Positions 38,219 through 47,470 of a DNA stretch of 64,000 nt are shown one piece after another. Source of the DNA: G020354945 sp964570585 (GTDB lineage Bacteria > Omnitrophota > Gorgyraeia > JABMRG01 > JAFGKX01); assembly GCA_964570585.1 (NCBI GenBank), contig CAZMYR010000002.1, positions 1 through 64,000 on the forward strand, in the 5' to 3' direction. Both the position numbers and the translations under genes were made by a program. How positions within the stretch are numbered: position 1 is the first letter of the stretch; the number at the start of each line of letters is the position of its first letter. The notes under the pieces are model-generated. The model was not told where the DNA came from. It worked only from the letters and a program-made list of their open reading frames with translations, and made no database searches.

Positions 38219-39355
38219 TTATTTTGCTTTGATTCCTAATATGCTTAGCATAAAAGAGGAGAATATTGTTTGGATTCCTATGATGATTAAAGTTAAGGCA
38301 AGGATTGAATTTTTAATTTCATTTAATGCTACAAAACCTGTATTTATCCATTTGAGAAACAGTATCCCATAAATAATTATTCCTGATAATACAATTAATA
38401 TTCCAAAAATGCTCGCTTTTTCTATCGTTATATAGTTATAAAGTTTATCAAATATTGGTTTATCACCTAAATAATTTATTGAATAGGTTTTTGCAAACAG
38501 AGAGAAAATGATTAACTGGTAACCTATTATAATCAGTAACGAAGATAAAAACATTGGATGATAAAATAATTTTATCCCCAGAATGCTTGGAGAGCCAAAA
38601 TACAGCCAAAACATTGAAATTAAACCTATCCAAAAAAGTAAAAACCCTGGAATGAAGAATAAAAATAACGGACTATGCAGTAACATAAATCTTAAATGTC
38701 GCCAGCCGTCTGCAAAGGATTTTAGTTTTGATTCACCTTTTCTTTTATAATAGTTGATTGGCAGTTCTTTTATTTTTAGTTTCTTCTTTATAGCCATAAT
38801 AACCATTTCGGAGGCGAATTCCATTCCCGTTGTTCTCAAGTTAAGTTTTTTTAATGCTTTATTAGTTATGGCCCTCATGCCGCAGTGGGCATCATGTATT
38901 TTTGCTTTAAAAAATAATCTTAAAATTCCCGAAAGTATCGGATTTCCTACATATTTGTGAGGCCAGGACATCGCCCCTTTTTCTATTTTTCCCTTAAATC
39001 TATTTCCAATAATAAAATCAGAGCCTTTTTTAAGCTGACCAATAAATCCTGGAATTTCATTAAAATCGTAACTTCCATCAGAATCAGCAAGAAAGAGGTA
39101 TTTTCCTTTAGCAGTCTGGAAACCTTTTAAACATGCAGAGCCGTAACCTCTTTCTTTTTCATGAACAAGTTCAACTTGCATATCTTTCGCAATTTTGCAA
39201 CTGTTATCGATAGAGCCATTGTCTATAACTATTATCTCTGCGGTGAGATTATTTTCTTCAATAACTTTTTTTATTTTCTCAAGACAGGCACCAAGAGCTC
39301 GCTCTTCATTTAAGCAGGGAAGAATTACGCTCAATTCTGGATTTTTATCAACCAT
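38219..39355 (-). CDS. Polyprenyl-phosphate GT2 glycosyltransferase with membrane tail (378 aa)
   Basis: GT2 enzyme of the DPM1/GtrB type that makes lipid-phosphate sugar donors for membrane transferases. The catalytic domain covers about 1-225: LSVILPCLNEERALGACLEK, EIIVIDNGSIDNS, the motif FLADSDGSYDF, and DAHCGMRAITNKALKKL. Four transmembrane helices follow (about 230-370), including FLFFIPGFLLFWIGLISMFW and ILALTLIIIGIQTIFSSFML. Such an enzyme would feed the GT39-like transferases of this locus. It heads the minus-strand run 38209-29879; upstream is the degenerate sulfatase region. Confidence 0.9.
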   Translation of the reverse strand: MVDKNPELSVILPCLNEERALGACLEKIKKVIEENNLTAEIIVIDNGSIDNSCKIAKDMQVELVHEKERGYGSACLKGFQTAKGKYLFLADSDGSYDFNEIPGFIGQLKKGSDFIIGNRFKGKIEKGAMSWPHKYVGNPILSGILRLFFKAKIHDAHCGMRAITNKALKKLNLRTTGMEFASEMVIMAIKKKLKIKELPINYYKRKGESKLKSFADGWRHLRFMLLHSPLFLFFIPGFLLFWIGLISMFWLYFGSPSILGIKLFYHPMFLSSLLIIIGYQLIIFSLFAKTYSINYLGDKPIFDKLYNYITIEKASIFGILIVLSGIIIYGILFLKWINTGFVALNEIKNSILALTLIIIGIQTIFSSFMLSILGIKAK

Positions 39356-39394
39356 TTTAGTGTTTAAAGATAAGCAACAGGCGTTTCAATATTT

Positions 39395-39784
39395 TTAAAT
39401 CCCTTTCATGTATTTAATAAATACCTCTTTTCTAATTCTATATCTATCATAAAGATATCTACTTTTATAGGGTTCAGGGGGCCGGTAAGGAACACGGGCA
39501 CCTTGGTAATGAAAATATACAAAGAAGGGTTTATCTTTATTCTCTTTAATCCAATCTATTGTCTTAAGGGTTAATCAATGAACCTTTATTTTAGGCCAAC
39601 CTTTTATATAGACTAAATCAAAACCATCTCTAATATCTACCATATCAATGCCGCCGTGATTAGTGAACAGAGCAGACCTGAAACTTTTTTGTTTCAAGAG
39701 TTGAGGTAATGTTTTTATGGATGGGTTTAGAGACATATTCCATCCTTTAACCGGGCTAATCTTCATATTAGTTTTTCCTTCCAC
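39395..39784 (-). pseudogene. Sulfatase fragment with in-frame stop
   Basis: The reading frame resembles the middle part of an arylsulfatase-type enzyme: SIKTLPQLLKQKSFRSALFTN, then DIRDGFDLVY. It meets a TGA at 39575-39577 and continues in the same frame with TIDWIKENKDKPFFVYFHYQ and VPYRPPEPY, ending at 39395. That second half matches the KPFF-x-FLHY...PY-x-PPEPY signature of sulfatases. Only about 130 of the usual 450-550 residues remain, and the catalytic C-x-P-x-R region is absent. It is a broken gene, or two small peptides if the stop is genuine. Confidence 0.7.
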
Positions 39785-39992
39785 CTAACAAAACCTTTTT
39801 TCTTAAAATCATATAAATCCAGAAATATATAATATAAAAGAATGTATAAAAAGAAACCATGATTAAAATTAGCCACTTAGATATGCTTCTTTTTCTACTG
39901 CAATTTTGTTGAAGATATTCTTGCGCATTATTCAAAGTAAATTCCAAAAGTTCCGCTTCCTCTTTTCTTTCTAATATCATGGGTGTTTTCAT
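39768..39992 (-). CDS. Small membrane protein or gene remnant (74 aa)
   Basis: Short frame with an N-terminal acidic helix and one strong transmembrane segment (WLILIMVSFYTFFYIIYFWIYMIL) followed by basic residues. It is not recognised. The ribosome binding site is poor; a strong TTAGGAGG at about 40040 stands upstream without a usable ATG. It overlaps the sulfatase remnant by 17 bp, so it may be part of the same decayed gene region at 39360-40075, which otherwise holds nothing recognisable. Confidence 0.35.
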   Translation of the reverse strand: MKTPMILERKEEAELLEFTLNNAQEYLQQNCSRKRSISKWLILIMVSFYTFFYIIYFWIYMILRKKVLLGGRKN

Positions 39993-40075
39993 CTTTTCTA
40001 AGCAAATTTGCTCTTTGCCCTGTTATAGATATCGAAGCGCCTCCTAAAATTATCACTTTCCCTGGGTCTTCTGTC

Positions 40076-41104
40076 TTAATCCTTCTGGCGATTTCCTCTC
40101 CTTAATTGTTTTTCGATAAATATCTTATATCTATAATCTCCCATTAAATCGAAAACGTCCTTGTCTGAAATTTGTCTTATGGATTGTATGCTGGCTCTCT
40201 TTTTCAATGTTTCATGAATATGTAATGCATTCCATAGCCATGCTGCCAGAAAAGATAAATAATACTGAAACTTCATCTTTTTAATGCCTTTGATATTATA
40301 AATTATCCTATTTATTCTTTGTTTTAAAAGTTTGGGCAATACTCTTATTAATGTCCTGGTCTCGTAGTTTTTTAACAATGTCAAAATTCTGTTTCTCTCT
40401 GTGAAAAATCGTACTACCAAAGAATCTCTCTTCATGGTGACTCCGAATTTATGATAAACTACTGACTCAGGCACATATACTGCCTTAAAACCTATCAGGT
40501 TCGCTCTCCAGGCATAATCTAAATCCTCGTAAAGGTAGAAGTAATCTTTATCAAAGCATCCGATTCTTTCTATTATCTCTTTTTTAGTCAGCATCGCTGC
40601 TGAACAGCCGAAAAAGATATTTTTCTTGTTGTCATATTGATATCTATCTTCTTCAAAGACACCCCGTCCCCACCCATCGCCGTATATATTGACTGCACCG
40701 CCTGCACTATTTATCTGTTTTTTGTTATGGAGAAAAAGGACTTTAGGAGAACATATAGCAATGTTACCGTTGCTGCTCATAGTATCCACCAGGGGCCTTA
40801 ACCAGTTCGCTTCGACCTCTACATCGTTATCTAAAAAGGCTATCAGGCCGCCTTTAGCAATCTTTATACCAATATTTCTGGATTCTGCCGGGCCTAAAGT
40901 CTTTTTATTTCGAATTATCTTCACGGAAGGAAATTTATGTTTTATGAAATCTACAGAATCATCAGAGGATGCATCATCTACCAATATAATCTCCAGTTTC
41001 TGTTTAGGGTAGTCAATATCCATTAGAGACAAAAGGCATCGAGCTAAGTATTGCCTGCTGTTAAGACTGGCTATTATAATAGATACAAATGGCAAATCTT
41101 TCAT
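40076..41104 (-). CDS. GT2 glycosyltransferase (342 aa)
   Basis: Inverting GT-A glycosyltransferase of the same type as the enzyme at 35047-36075. Motifs: FVSIIIASLNSRQYLARCL, IILVDDASSDDSVDF, AFLDNDVEVEANWL (DxD), and FYLYEDLDYAWRANLIGFK. The C-terminal 90 residues contain an amphipathic, basic region that may touch the membrane. The start overlaps the preceding GT2 gene by 4 bp. The two proteins share the layout but are not near-identical, so the duplication is old. Confidence 0.9.
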   Translation of the reverse strand: MKDLPFVSIIIASLNSRQYLARCLLSLMDIDYPKQKLEIILVDDASSDDSVDFIKHKFPSVKIIRNKKTLGPAESRNIGIKIAKGGLIAFLDNDVEVEANWLRPLVDTMSSNGNIAICSPKVLFLHNKKQINSAGGAVNIYGDGWGRGVFEEDRYQYDNKKNIFFGCSAAMLTKKEIIERIGCFDKDYFYLYEDLDYAWRANLIGFKAVYVPESVVYHKFGVTMKRDSLVVRFFTERNRILTLLKNYETRTLIRVLPKLLKQRINRIIYNIKGIKKMKFQYYLSFLAAWLWNALHIHETLKKRASIQSIRQISDKDVFDLMGDYRYKIFIEKQLRRGNRQKD

Positions 41105-41928
41105 AAGCTGTCCTTAAGTAATTTCTTAAAATCAAAATAAGCAGAACATGGAAAAGTCAATATGCCAATAAAGATAAATTCAAATCTTCTGCTTTTAATA
41201 TCCTCTAATATCAATTTTAAACAATTGATGAAGTTAAATATCAGGCGCGATATATATTTAGGTTTGTAATCATAAAATTGCCAGCTCCAGTAAGTTTTTA
41301 AAACGGAGCCTATTGTGTCTTTTTTAATGTGTCTTGCTACGGCATCGGGGTTATAAATCAAATCAAAATCTTTTTTCTTTAATCTCAAGGAGAGATCCAC
41401 ATCTTCATAATTTTTCCTAAACTTTTCGGCATTGTAAAGCCCGACTTTCGCAAATATCTCTTTTCTTATAGCTATGTTACTCCCAACCAAAAAGATAGGA
41501 TTAACCTTTCGTTTGTCCCCCCAATGTTGCTTTAAATGAGCTGCCCTCCATCGGTATTCAATTTTTTCATTGTTTTCATCCAGCAATCTTCCTCCTACAG
41601 CTGCTATATTTGGCTTAAGAAAATCCTCCATACACCTTTGAAGCCATGCCGGTTCAATCAGACAGTCCGCATCTATTGCGGCTATAAAATCACCTTTTGC
41701 TTCCATAACAGCGGTATTTCTTGCAGCCGCAATGCCTCTGTTATATCTATGTCTTATTAATTTAACAGGGAACTTAGAAACAATCTCAGCGGTCTTATCC
41801 GCTGAACCATCATCTACTACTATTACTTCTTCTATCGGATAAATCTGCTCCAATACCTTCTCAATGCATCTTTCAAGATATATTGCGCTGTTATAAGATG
41901 GAATATACAGGGAAACTCTTCCTACCAT
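41101..41928 (-). CDS. GT2 glycosyltransferase (275 aa)
   Basis: GT-A family 2 glycosyltransferase. VSLYIPSYNSAIYLERCIEKV and EVIVVDDGSADKTAEIV form the nucleotide-binding part. FIAAIDADCLIEPAWLQRC is the DxD motif, and KNYEDVDLSLRLKKKDFDL is the ED-x-D acceptor motif. The C-terminus carries a hydrophobic, possibly membrane-associated stretch (FEFIFIGILTFPCSAYF). It is the first gene of a run going left; a promoter candidate is at 42023-42050. Confidence 0.9.
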   Translation of the reverse strand: MVGRVSLYIPSYNSAIYLERCIEKVLEQIYPIEEVIVVDDGSADKTAEIVSKFPVKLIRHRYNRGIAAARNTAVMEAKGDFIAAIDADCLIEPAWLQRCMEDFLKPNIAAVGGRLLDENNEKIEYRWRAAHLKQHWGDKRKVNPIFLVGSNIAIRKEIFAKVGLYNAEKFRKNYEDVDLSLRLKKKDFDLIYNPDAVARHIKKDTIGSVLKTYWSWQFYDYKPKYISRLIFNFINCLKLILEDIKSRRFEFIFIGILTFPCSAYFDFKKLLKDSL

Positions 41929-42022
41929 TATATGTCTTCGGTTTTAATCGTTCCTGAAAAATATTGTATGCTAAAAATAGTTGAAATTCAATAAATAGGC
42001 AAGGCTCCTCAAAATATGGTAT

Positions 42023-42050
42023 ACTATAACAAAAACCAAGGGAAAAACAA
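42023..42050 (-). promoter_or_regulatory. Possible promoter for the GT2 pair
   Basis: Minus-strand TTGTTT (42050-42045), 16-bp spacer, TATAGT (42028-42023), inside the 143-bp gap between asparagine synthase and the GT2 gene starting at 41928. Confidence 0.4.
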
Positions 42051-42071
42051 AGAGATATTTGCTTTTTATCC

Positions 42072-43928
42072 CTAAAAAGATAGTTCTTGCATGTAAGTCT
42101 CATGCCAGAGTTGAAACATTACCAAGGCCCAAATTTTCTTATGATTATCTCTTATTCCCTTATTATGTTCGTGCAGGAGTTGGCGTATATAAGAATAATC
42201 AAAAAGACCTATTTTATTTATTTTTTCTTTGCTAAGTATCTCTTGAACGAAGTTATTTAATCCCTCTTTAATCCACTGCCTTAAGGGAAGGCCAAAACCC
42301 TGTTTTTTCTTATTAATAATCTCCTTGGGCAAGATGTCCACTGCTACCCTCCTTAATAAATACTTAGTAGTAAATCCATTCAATTTATAAGAGGTTGGCA
42401 AACTGAACATAAATTCCGCTAACCGATGATTTAAATAAGGCAATCTTATTTGGAGAGAATTTGCTTTAGTTAACTGCTCCAGTTTTACCAATAAATCATC
42501 AGCTAAATATGTCTTGATATCTAAATACTGTAAGCTCCTTATAAAATCATTATTATGCCAAATATTACCCAATTCCTCTGCTTCTTCAAAAATATTAGTT
42601 TTACTTAATATTTCTCTAAGCCAAGGCTGATATAATTTTAATCTTTCTCCAGGATTAAACGCACCCAACCAGATTATATCGCGCATATAAGTAGAAAAGG
42701 GAATTCCTTCAATAAATTTCTTGGCTCGATAAGCTAATCCATAGTAGCCTTGAGGAACAGGCAACTTGTGAATTATCCTTTCTAATATATCCCTCCTTAT
42801 TGGCAGAGGAACCAATTTATATATAGGAACCAGCTTATGGGCACAAAGAGTAGGATAACCTAACCCCAACTCATCTGCCCCCTCTCCTCCAATGGCTACT
42901 TTAGCATATTTGCGAGTAAGTTTCGAAAGAAAATAGGTAGGGAAAACCGAAGGGTCAGCCAGGGGTTCATCCAAGGCCTTTCTTACCTCGGGTAGAATAC
43001 TTAACAAATCCTTAAAAGAAAAGATTTCTTTATGGTGCTGGGTATCGAAGAGATTAGAAGCTTTTTCAGAAAAGCGCGATTCATCATAATAATTTTCACG
43101 AAAGCCAATGGAAAATGTTTTTATTCTATCTTTGGTAATTTCTTTTAAATAGGCCACCATTAAACTGGAATCTAAGCCGCCACTTAAAAAAACCCCAAAA
43201 GGGCCACTCTCCTTAATATAACTGCGTAAGGAATCTTTAAATATGCCCTTAAATCTATCCACACTATCTTTAAACTTTAATCTATTTATGTTAAAATCAA
43301 CACTCAGATCCCAGTATTTCCTGAGTTCAGTTTTATTTTTCTTAAATAAAATCATATACCCGGGAGAAAGCCTGCTTATAGAATCAATAATCGACTCCGT
43401 CCCCATTATATATCCAGAAATCAGATACCTATCTAAGGAAAGAAAATTTACCCTGGGAGAGATATTTGAGATTTTAAGCAAGGTTTTAAGTTGAGAAGAA
43501 AACAATAATCTCCCCCTCGATTGCGTATAATATAAACGCTTAAACCCCATTCTATCCCGTCCCAACAAGCCCAATTTATTTCTCTTATCCCAAATGCCCA
43601 AAGAAAACACCCCTTCTAAATGTTGCAAACAATCCAAACCGTATTCCTCATAGAGATGAACAATAATCTCTGGACAGGTCCTGTTTGAGAAGATATGCCC
43701 TCTTGTTTCTAACTCGGAGACTAACTCCGAAGTATTGTAAATCTCTCCCTCAAACACAACATAAATTCCTTTATTTTCATCGCTCATAGAATTAAGTTCT
43801 GGCTGATCTGTCCCCAGTAGACAATTATCCTTGATTATCACACCCCCTTCCCCGGAATCTAATTGATAAGGCCTCACATCAATTACCTCATCTATATTGT
43901 TTCCCATTACTCCCCATATTGCCGACAC
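42072..43928 (-). CDS. Asparagine synthase-like amidotransferase lacking Cys2 (618 aa)
   Basis: Protein of the AsnB family: N-terminal glutaminase-like domain (about 1-200) and C-terminal ATP-pyrophosphatase synthase domain. The PP-loop SGGLDSS (249-255), IKTFSIGF, GGEGADELGLGY and KQGFGLPLRQWI are present. The N-terminus reads MSAIWG where active enzymes have MCGI: the Cys2 nucleophile is Ser, so glutamine hydrolysis by this route should not work. The amide-forming half looks intact. It may use free ammonia or another nucleophile, for example to amidate uronic acids, as AsnB-like proteins do in some polysaccharide loci. It follows the two GT39-like genes with a 3-bp gap. Confidence 0.9.
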   Translation of the reverse strand: MSAIWGVMGNNIDEVIDVRPYQLDSGEGGVIIKDNCLLGTDQPELNSMSDENKGIYVVFEGEIYNTSELVSELETRGHIFSNRTCPEIIVHLYEEYGLDCLQHLEGVFSLGIWDKRNKLGLLGRDRMGFKRLYYTQSRGRLLFSSQLKTLLKISNISPRVNFLSLDRYLISGYIMGTESIIDSISRLSPGYMILFKKNKTELRKYWDLSVDFNINRLKFKDSVDRFKGIFKDSLRSYIKESGPFGVFLSGGLDSSLMVAYLKEITKDRIKTFSIGFRENYYDESRFSEKASNLFDTQHHKEIFSFKDLLSILPEVRKALDEPLADPSVFPTYFLSKLTRKYAKVAIGGEGADELGLGYPTLCAHKLVPIYKLVPLPIRRDILERIIHKLPVPQGYYGLAYRAKKFIEGIPFSTYMRDIIWLGAFNPGERLKLYQPWLREILSKTNIFEEAEELGNIWHNNDFIRSLQYLDIKTYLADDLLVKLEQLTKANSLQIRLPYLNHRLAEFMFSLPTSYKLNGFTTKYLLRRVAVDILPKEIINKKKQGFGLPLRQWIKEGLNNFVQEILSKEKINKIGLFDYSYIRQLLHEHNKGIRDNHKKIWALVMFQLWHETYMQELSF

Positions 43929-43931
43929 TCT

Positions 43932-45668
43932 TTACTCCTTTTCTCTTTTATAAATATAGTAAACAACATTATCTTCATCTTCTTCTCTACCTTCTCTGAC
44001 TACTCTGCCAGCCAAATAAAAATCTGAACGGGCCTCTTTTAGTTTTCTTAATAATAGAGACATCTGCTGTCTGTATTTATTTGAAAGATAAAGATTTCTT
44101 AACTTTCCACCGTGGATTTCCTTGAATAATTCTATAAATTTTTCTCCCCCTGGCCACCTTACAGAACTATTCCTGGGCACTTGTAATAGAATAAAATCTA
44201 TAGAATCAAAATCTCTAAGAAAATATTCGTGCGTCTCAGTTAAACTAAATGGCCTCAGATTATTGTTTTTTAACCTTAGCCAATATAACATCTCCAATGT
44301 ACTTGGTCTATTTCCGCAATTAATGAAACCTATCCCAATAGGGTGAGCTAAATGAGCATGAGAATTTATAATTTTAACAACTTCTTCTACTTTGAAATCC
44401 CGATAATGAGGCACAGCTCCATAATGTGTGCCTCCGAATATTTTTATAGGGCCCAAAGAAAAATTTCGATAGTTCCAATCACAATAGGAAAGGACGCAAA
44501 ACTGAGTTAAGGAAAAGGCTGCTATTATAGAAAAAAAAGGAATTTTTACCCACCTCTTTCTTATATTGCCCAGACCAAAGGCAGTGAACAGAGCTATAAC
44601 TGGCAAAATAGGCATAAGAAAGCGGGGATGCTTTACCGTAAATATTAAGCTAAACAGAAGAAAAGGAACTATTAGCCAGAGTAAATACAGCCACTTAAAT
44701 CTTACTTTACGCCTTAAAAAAGCAATTAAAGAAAACAAAAATGGAATAAAAAGAAATATCCCTAAAGAAGAATCGGTTAATCTCCTCAGATGCCAAGTCA
44801 AACTGCCTAAAGAATATTTCTTCCCCCCTTCCAGTATGGGATCTAATCTCTCTGGGCTACAAAAAATATGCCCCATAAGATAAGCTATTGTTTTTAGAAT
44901 CTTATTTCCCCACCATATAGAGCCAATTAATCCAGCAACAACTACAAAGATAGCTATATTCTGCAACTGTTTTGAACCTAAAGAAAATTTCTTATTTAGC
45001 CTTTTTGAATCTCCAAAAGCTCTGTAGATTACCCACAGAACTGGCCAGGTAATAAATAATACCATTTGTCCCTTAATTAACATCCCCCATCCCAAAGATA
45101 GCCCTAAAAACAGGCTGTATTTAGTGTTTTTGAAATAGTTACATTTCAATAAAAATAAAATCGACAGGGTAACCATTGCGGTTAAGGGGAAATCTAAACC
45201 AAATTGTCGAGAACTCTCAAATATAAGAGGATACATAAATAATATAAAAGCCGCCATAAGGCCTATAGCTCTTGAGTGCAACTCTTTGCCGATAAAGTAA
45301 ATAGCTATAAGCAAGATTACAAGATAAGGAAATATAGCCAGTTTAGCAGATAACAAGGATTTTCCTAAAAGAAGGTAAGATGCAGCTGCGGTTAGGTTTA
45401 ACCCATTAGGCCAGTAGAGTACACTACTAAACTGAACCGGGTTACCTATTAGTCTAAATACCTTTATTATCTTTGCCAAAAAAGTTTCATTACTAACAAA
45501 AATAATATTGGAAAAGTCATAGAAAAAGTTTATAGAGTAAAGTAGATGATTTTGAGAATCTACCCCATTTATAGAATTGTCTTCCATAGCCCACATATAA
45601 TTGACCATTACAGTAGCTGTTATAAACAAAACCATTATAAAGGAAGTGATATTTAAAGATTTGTTCAT
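43932..45668 (-). CDS. GT39-like membrane glycosyltransferase, tandem copy 1 (578 aa)
   Basis: Integral membrane GT-C enzyme of the PMT/ArnT type with about 11 transmembrane helices and a soluble C-terminal domain. The first loop carries the acidic residue in NGVDSQNHLLYS (Asp37). FGLDFPLTAMVTLS, GLSLGWGMLIKGQ and RFLMPILPVIAL are family-like. It is highly similar along its whole length to the upstream neighbour, so the two arose by tandem duplication. They overlap by 4 bp. Donor lipid and acceptor are unknown; two copies may handle different sugars or acceptors. Confidence 0.88.
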   Translation of the reverse strand: MNKSLNITSFIMVLFITATVMVNYMWAMEDNSINGVDSQNHLLYSINFFYDFSNIIFVSNETFLAKIIKVFRLIGNPVQFSSVLYWPNGLNLTAAASYLLLGKSLLSAKLAIFPYLVILLIAIYFIGKELHSRAIGLMAAFILFMYPLIFESSRQFGLDFPLTAMVTLSILFLLKCNYFKNTKYSLFLGLSLGWGMLIKGQMVLFITWPVLWVIYRAFGDSKRLNKKFSLGSKQLQNIAIFVVVAGLIGSIWWGNKILKTIAYLMGHIFCSPERLDPILEGGKKYSLGSLTWHLRRLTDSSLGIFLFIPFLFSLIAFLRRKVRFKWLYLLWLIVPFLLFSLIFTVKHPRFLMPILPVIALFTAFGLGNIRKRWVKIPFFSIIAAFSLTQFCVLSYCDWNYRNFSLGPIKIFGGTHYGAVPHYRDFKVEEVVKIINSHAHLAHPIGIGFINCGNRPSTLEMLYWLRLKNNNLRPFSLTETHEYFLRDFDSIDFILLQVPRNSSVRWPGGEKFIELFKEIHGGKLRNLYLSNKYRQQMSLLLRKLKEARSDFYLAGRVVREGREEDEDNVVYYIYKREKE

Positions 45669-47407
45669 TTTTTTGGAAACGGTGCTATTCCTCTTTTATA
45701 AATATAGTAAACAACATTATCTTCATCTTCTCTATCTTCTCTGACTACTCTGCCAGCCAAATAAAAATCTGAACGGGCCCCTTTTAGTTTTCTTAATAAT
45801 AGAGACATTTCCTGATGCTCTTTATTTGAAAAACTTCTTAACTTTCCACCGTGGATTTCCTTGAATAATTCTATAAAATTTTCTCCCCCTGGCCACCTTA
45901 CAGAACTACTCCTGGGTGCTTGCAATAGAATAAAATCTATAGAATCAAAATTTCTAAGAAAATATCTGTGCATCTCAGTTAAATCAATTGGCTCCAGATT
46001 ATTGTTTTTTAACCTTAACCAATATAATATCTCCAAACTTGTTCCTTGCCTGCCCTCACAATTGACGGAACCTATTTTAATGGGTTGACTCAAGGAAGCA
46101 TGAGAACTTATGATTTTAACAACTTCCTCTACCTTGAAATCCCGATAATGAGGCATAGCTTCATAATACGTGCGTCCAAATATTTTTATAGGACCCAAGG
46201 AAAATTCTCGACAATTCCAATCACAATAGGAAAGGACGCAAAACTGAGTTAAGGAAAAGGCTATTATTATAGATAAAATAGGGATTTTTACCCACCTCTT
46301 TCTTGTGCTGCCCAGACCAAAGGCAGTTATCAGAGCTATAACTGGCAAAATAGGCATAAGAAAGCGGGGATGCTTTGCCGTAAATATTAAGCTAAACAGA
46401 AGAAAAGGAGCTATCAACCAGAGCAAATATAGCCACTTAAATCTTAGCTTATGCTTTAAAAAAGCAACTAACGAAAAGAAAAATGGAATAAAAAGAAATA
46501 TTCCTGTTGAAGTATCAGCTAATTTCCTCAGTTGCCAAGTCAAACTGTCTAAAGAATATTTTCCACCCATATCCCATAGTGGATCTAAGGCCTCTGGGCT
46601 ACCAAAAATATGTTCCTTAAGACGAATTATTACTCCTGGAGTTTTATTTCCCCACCATATAGAACCAATTAATCCGGCAACAACTACAAAAAAAGCTATA
46701 TTCTGCAGTTGTCTCCAACTTAAAAAAAATCTCTTGCCCAACCCTTTTGAATCTCTAAAGGCCTGGTAGATTATCCATAGGACTGGGCAGGTAATAAATA
46801 ATACTATCTGCCCCTTAATTAACATTCCCCATCCTAAAGAAAGTCCTAAAAACAGGCTGTATTTGGTGTTTTTGAAATAGTTACATTTTAATAAAAATAA
46901 AATAGACAGGGTAACCATTGCAGTTAAGGGGAAATCTAAACCAAATTGTCGAGAACTTTCAAATATAAGGGGATACATAAATAATATAAAAGCTGCCAGA
47001 AGGCCTATAGCTCTTGAGTGTAACTCTTTGCCGATAAAGTAAATAGCTATAAGCAAGATTATAAGATAAGGAAATATAGCCAGCTTAGCAGATAACAAGG
47101 ATTTTCCTAAAAGAAGATAAGATATAGTTGCGGTTAGGTTTAACCCATTGGGCCAGTAGACTGTGCTACACTCAGCGGGGTGGCCTATTAGTCTAAATAC
47201 CTTTATTATCTTTGCCCAAAAAGCTTCATTGCCAATAAAAACAACATTAGAAAAGTCATAGAAAAAATTTATAAAGTAAAATAGATGATTTTGAGAATCT
47301 ACTCCTTTTATAGAATTATCTCCCTTAACCCACATATAATTGACCATTACAGTAGTTATTATAAATAAAATTATTATTAAGGAAGCGATATTTAAAGATT
47401 TGTTCAT
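45665..47407 (-). CDS. GT39-like membrane glycosyltransferase, tandem copy 2 (580 aa)
   Basis: Duplicate of the neighbouring enzyme: the same leader MNKSLNI, the GVDSQNHL acidic loop and the same helices. Differences cluster in loops and at the C-terminus (for example RLKEHIFGSPEALDPLWDMG). The frame is open to a GTG at 47422, but the ATG at 47407 matches the paralogue's first residue and lies just below a strong hairpin (47419-47449), so 47407 is preferred. The C-terminal tail RGIAPFPKK is encoded by an AATAGCACCGT-type sequence also found at 47443-47453 and 58101-58111. Confidence 0.88.
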   Translation of the reverse strand: MNKSLNIASLIIILFIITTVMVNYMWVKGDNSIKGVDSQNHLFYFINFFYDFSNVVFIGNEAFWAKIIKVFRLIGHPAECSTVYWPNGLNLTATISYLLLGKSLLSAKLAIFPYLIILLIAIYFIGKELHSRAIGLLAAFILFMYPLIFESSRQFGLDFPLTAMVTLSILFLLKCNYFKNTKYSLFLGLSLGWGMLIKGQIVLFITCPVLWIIYQAFRDSKGLGKRFFLSWRQLQNIAFFVVVAGLIGSIWWGNKTPGVIIRLKEHIFGSPEALDPLWDMGGKYSLDSLTWQLRKLADTSTGIFLFIPFFFSLVAFLKHKLRFKWLYLLWLIAPFLLFSLIFTAKHPRFLMPILPVIALITAFGLGSTRKRWVKIPILSIIIAFSLTQFCVLSYCDWNCREFSLGPIKIFGRTYYEAMPHYRDFKVEEVVKIISSHASLSQPIKIGSVNCEGRQGTSLEILYWLRLKNNNLEPIDLTEMHRYFLRNFDSIDFILLQAPRSSSVRWPGGENFIELFKEIHGGKLRSFSNKEHQEMSLLLRKLKGARSDFYLAGRVVREDREDEDNVVYYIYKRGIAPFPKK

Positions 47408-47418
47408 TTTTAGAGAAT

Positions 47419-47449
47419 GCACCGTCCCGACTTTTGGTCGGGACGGTGC
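47419..47449. repeat. 13-bp perfect stem hairpin before GT39 copy 2
   Basis: GCACCGTCCCGAC (47419-47431) pairs with 47437-47449 around TTTTG. No T-run follows on either strand, so it is not a standard terminator. It lies 12 bp from the ATG at 47407 and could affect expression. Its stem starts with the GCACCGT motif shared with the element at 58105-58245. Confidence 0.65.
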
Positions 47450-47470
47450 TATTCTTCTTTAGAAGAATAT

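Noticed and set aside
39575..39577. TGA in the sulfatase remnant as selenocysteine or recoded codon
   Set aside because: No selenocysteine insertion element is apparent, TGA acts as a normal stop in other genes here (for example the recombinase), and the rest of the enzyme is missing.
41891..42103. 70-codon minus-strand frame between the GT2 gene and the asparagine synthase-like gene
   Set aside because: It spans the probable promoter, overlaps both neighbours in another frame and has no homology-like features.
47408..47422. GTG at 47422 as start of GT39 copy 2
   Set aside because: It lies inside the foot of a perfect hairpin, and the ATG at 47407 matches the paralogue's start exactly.
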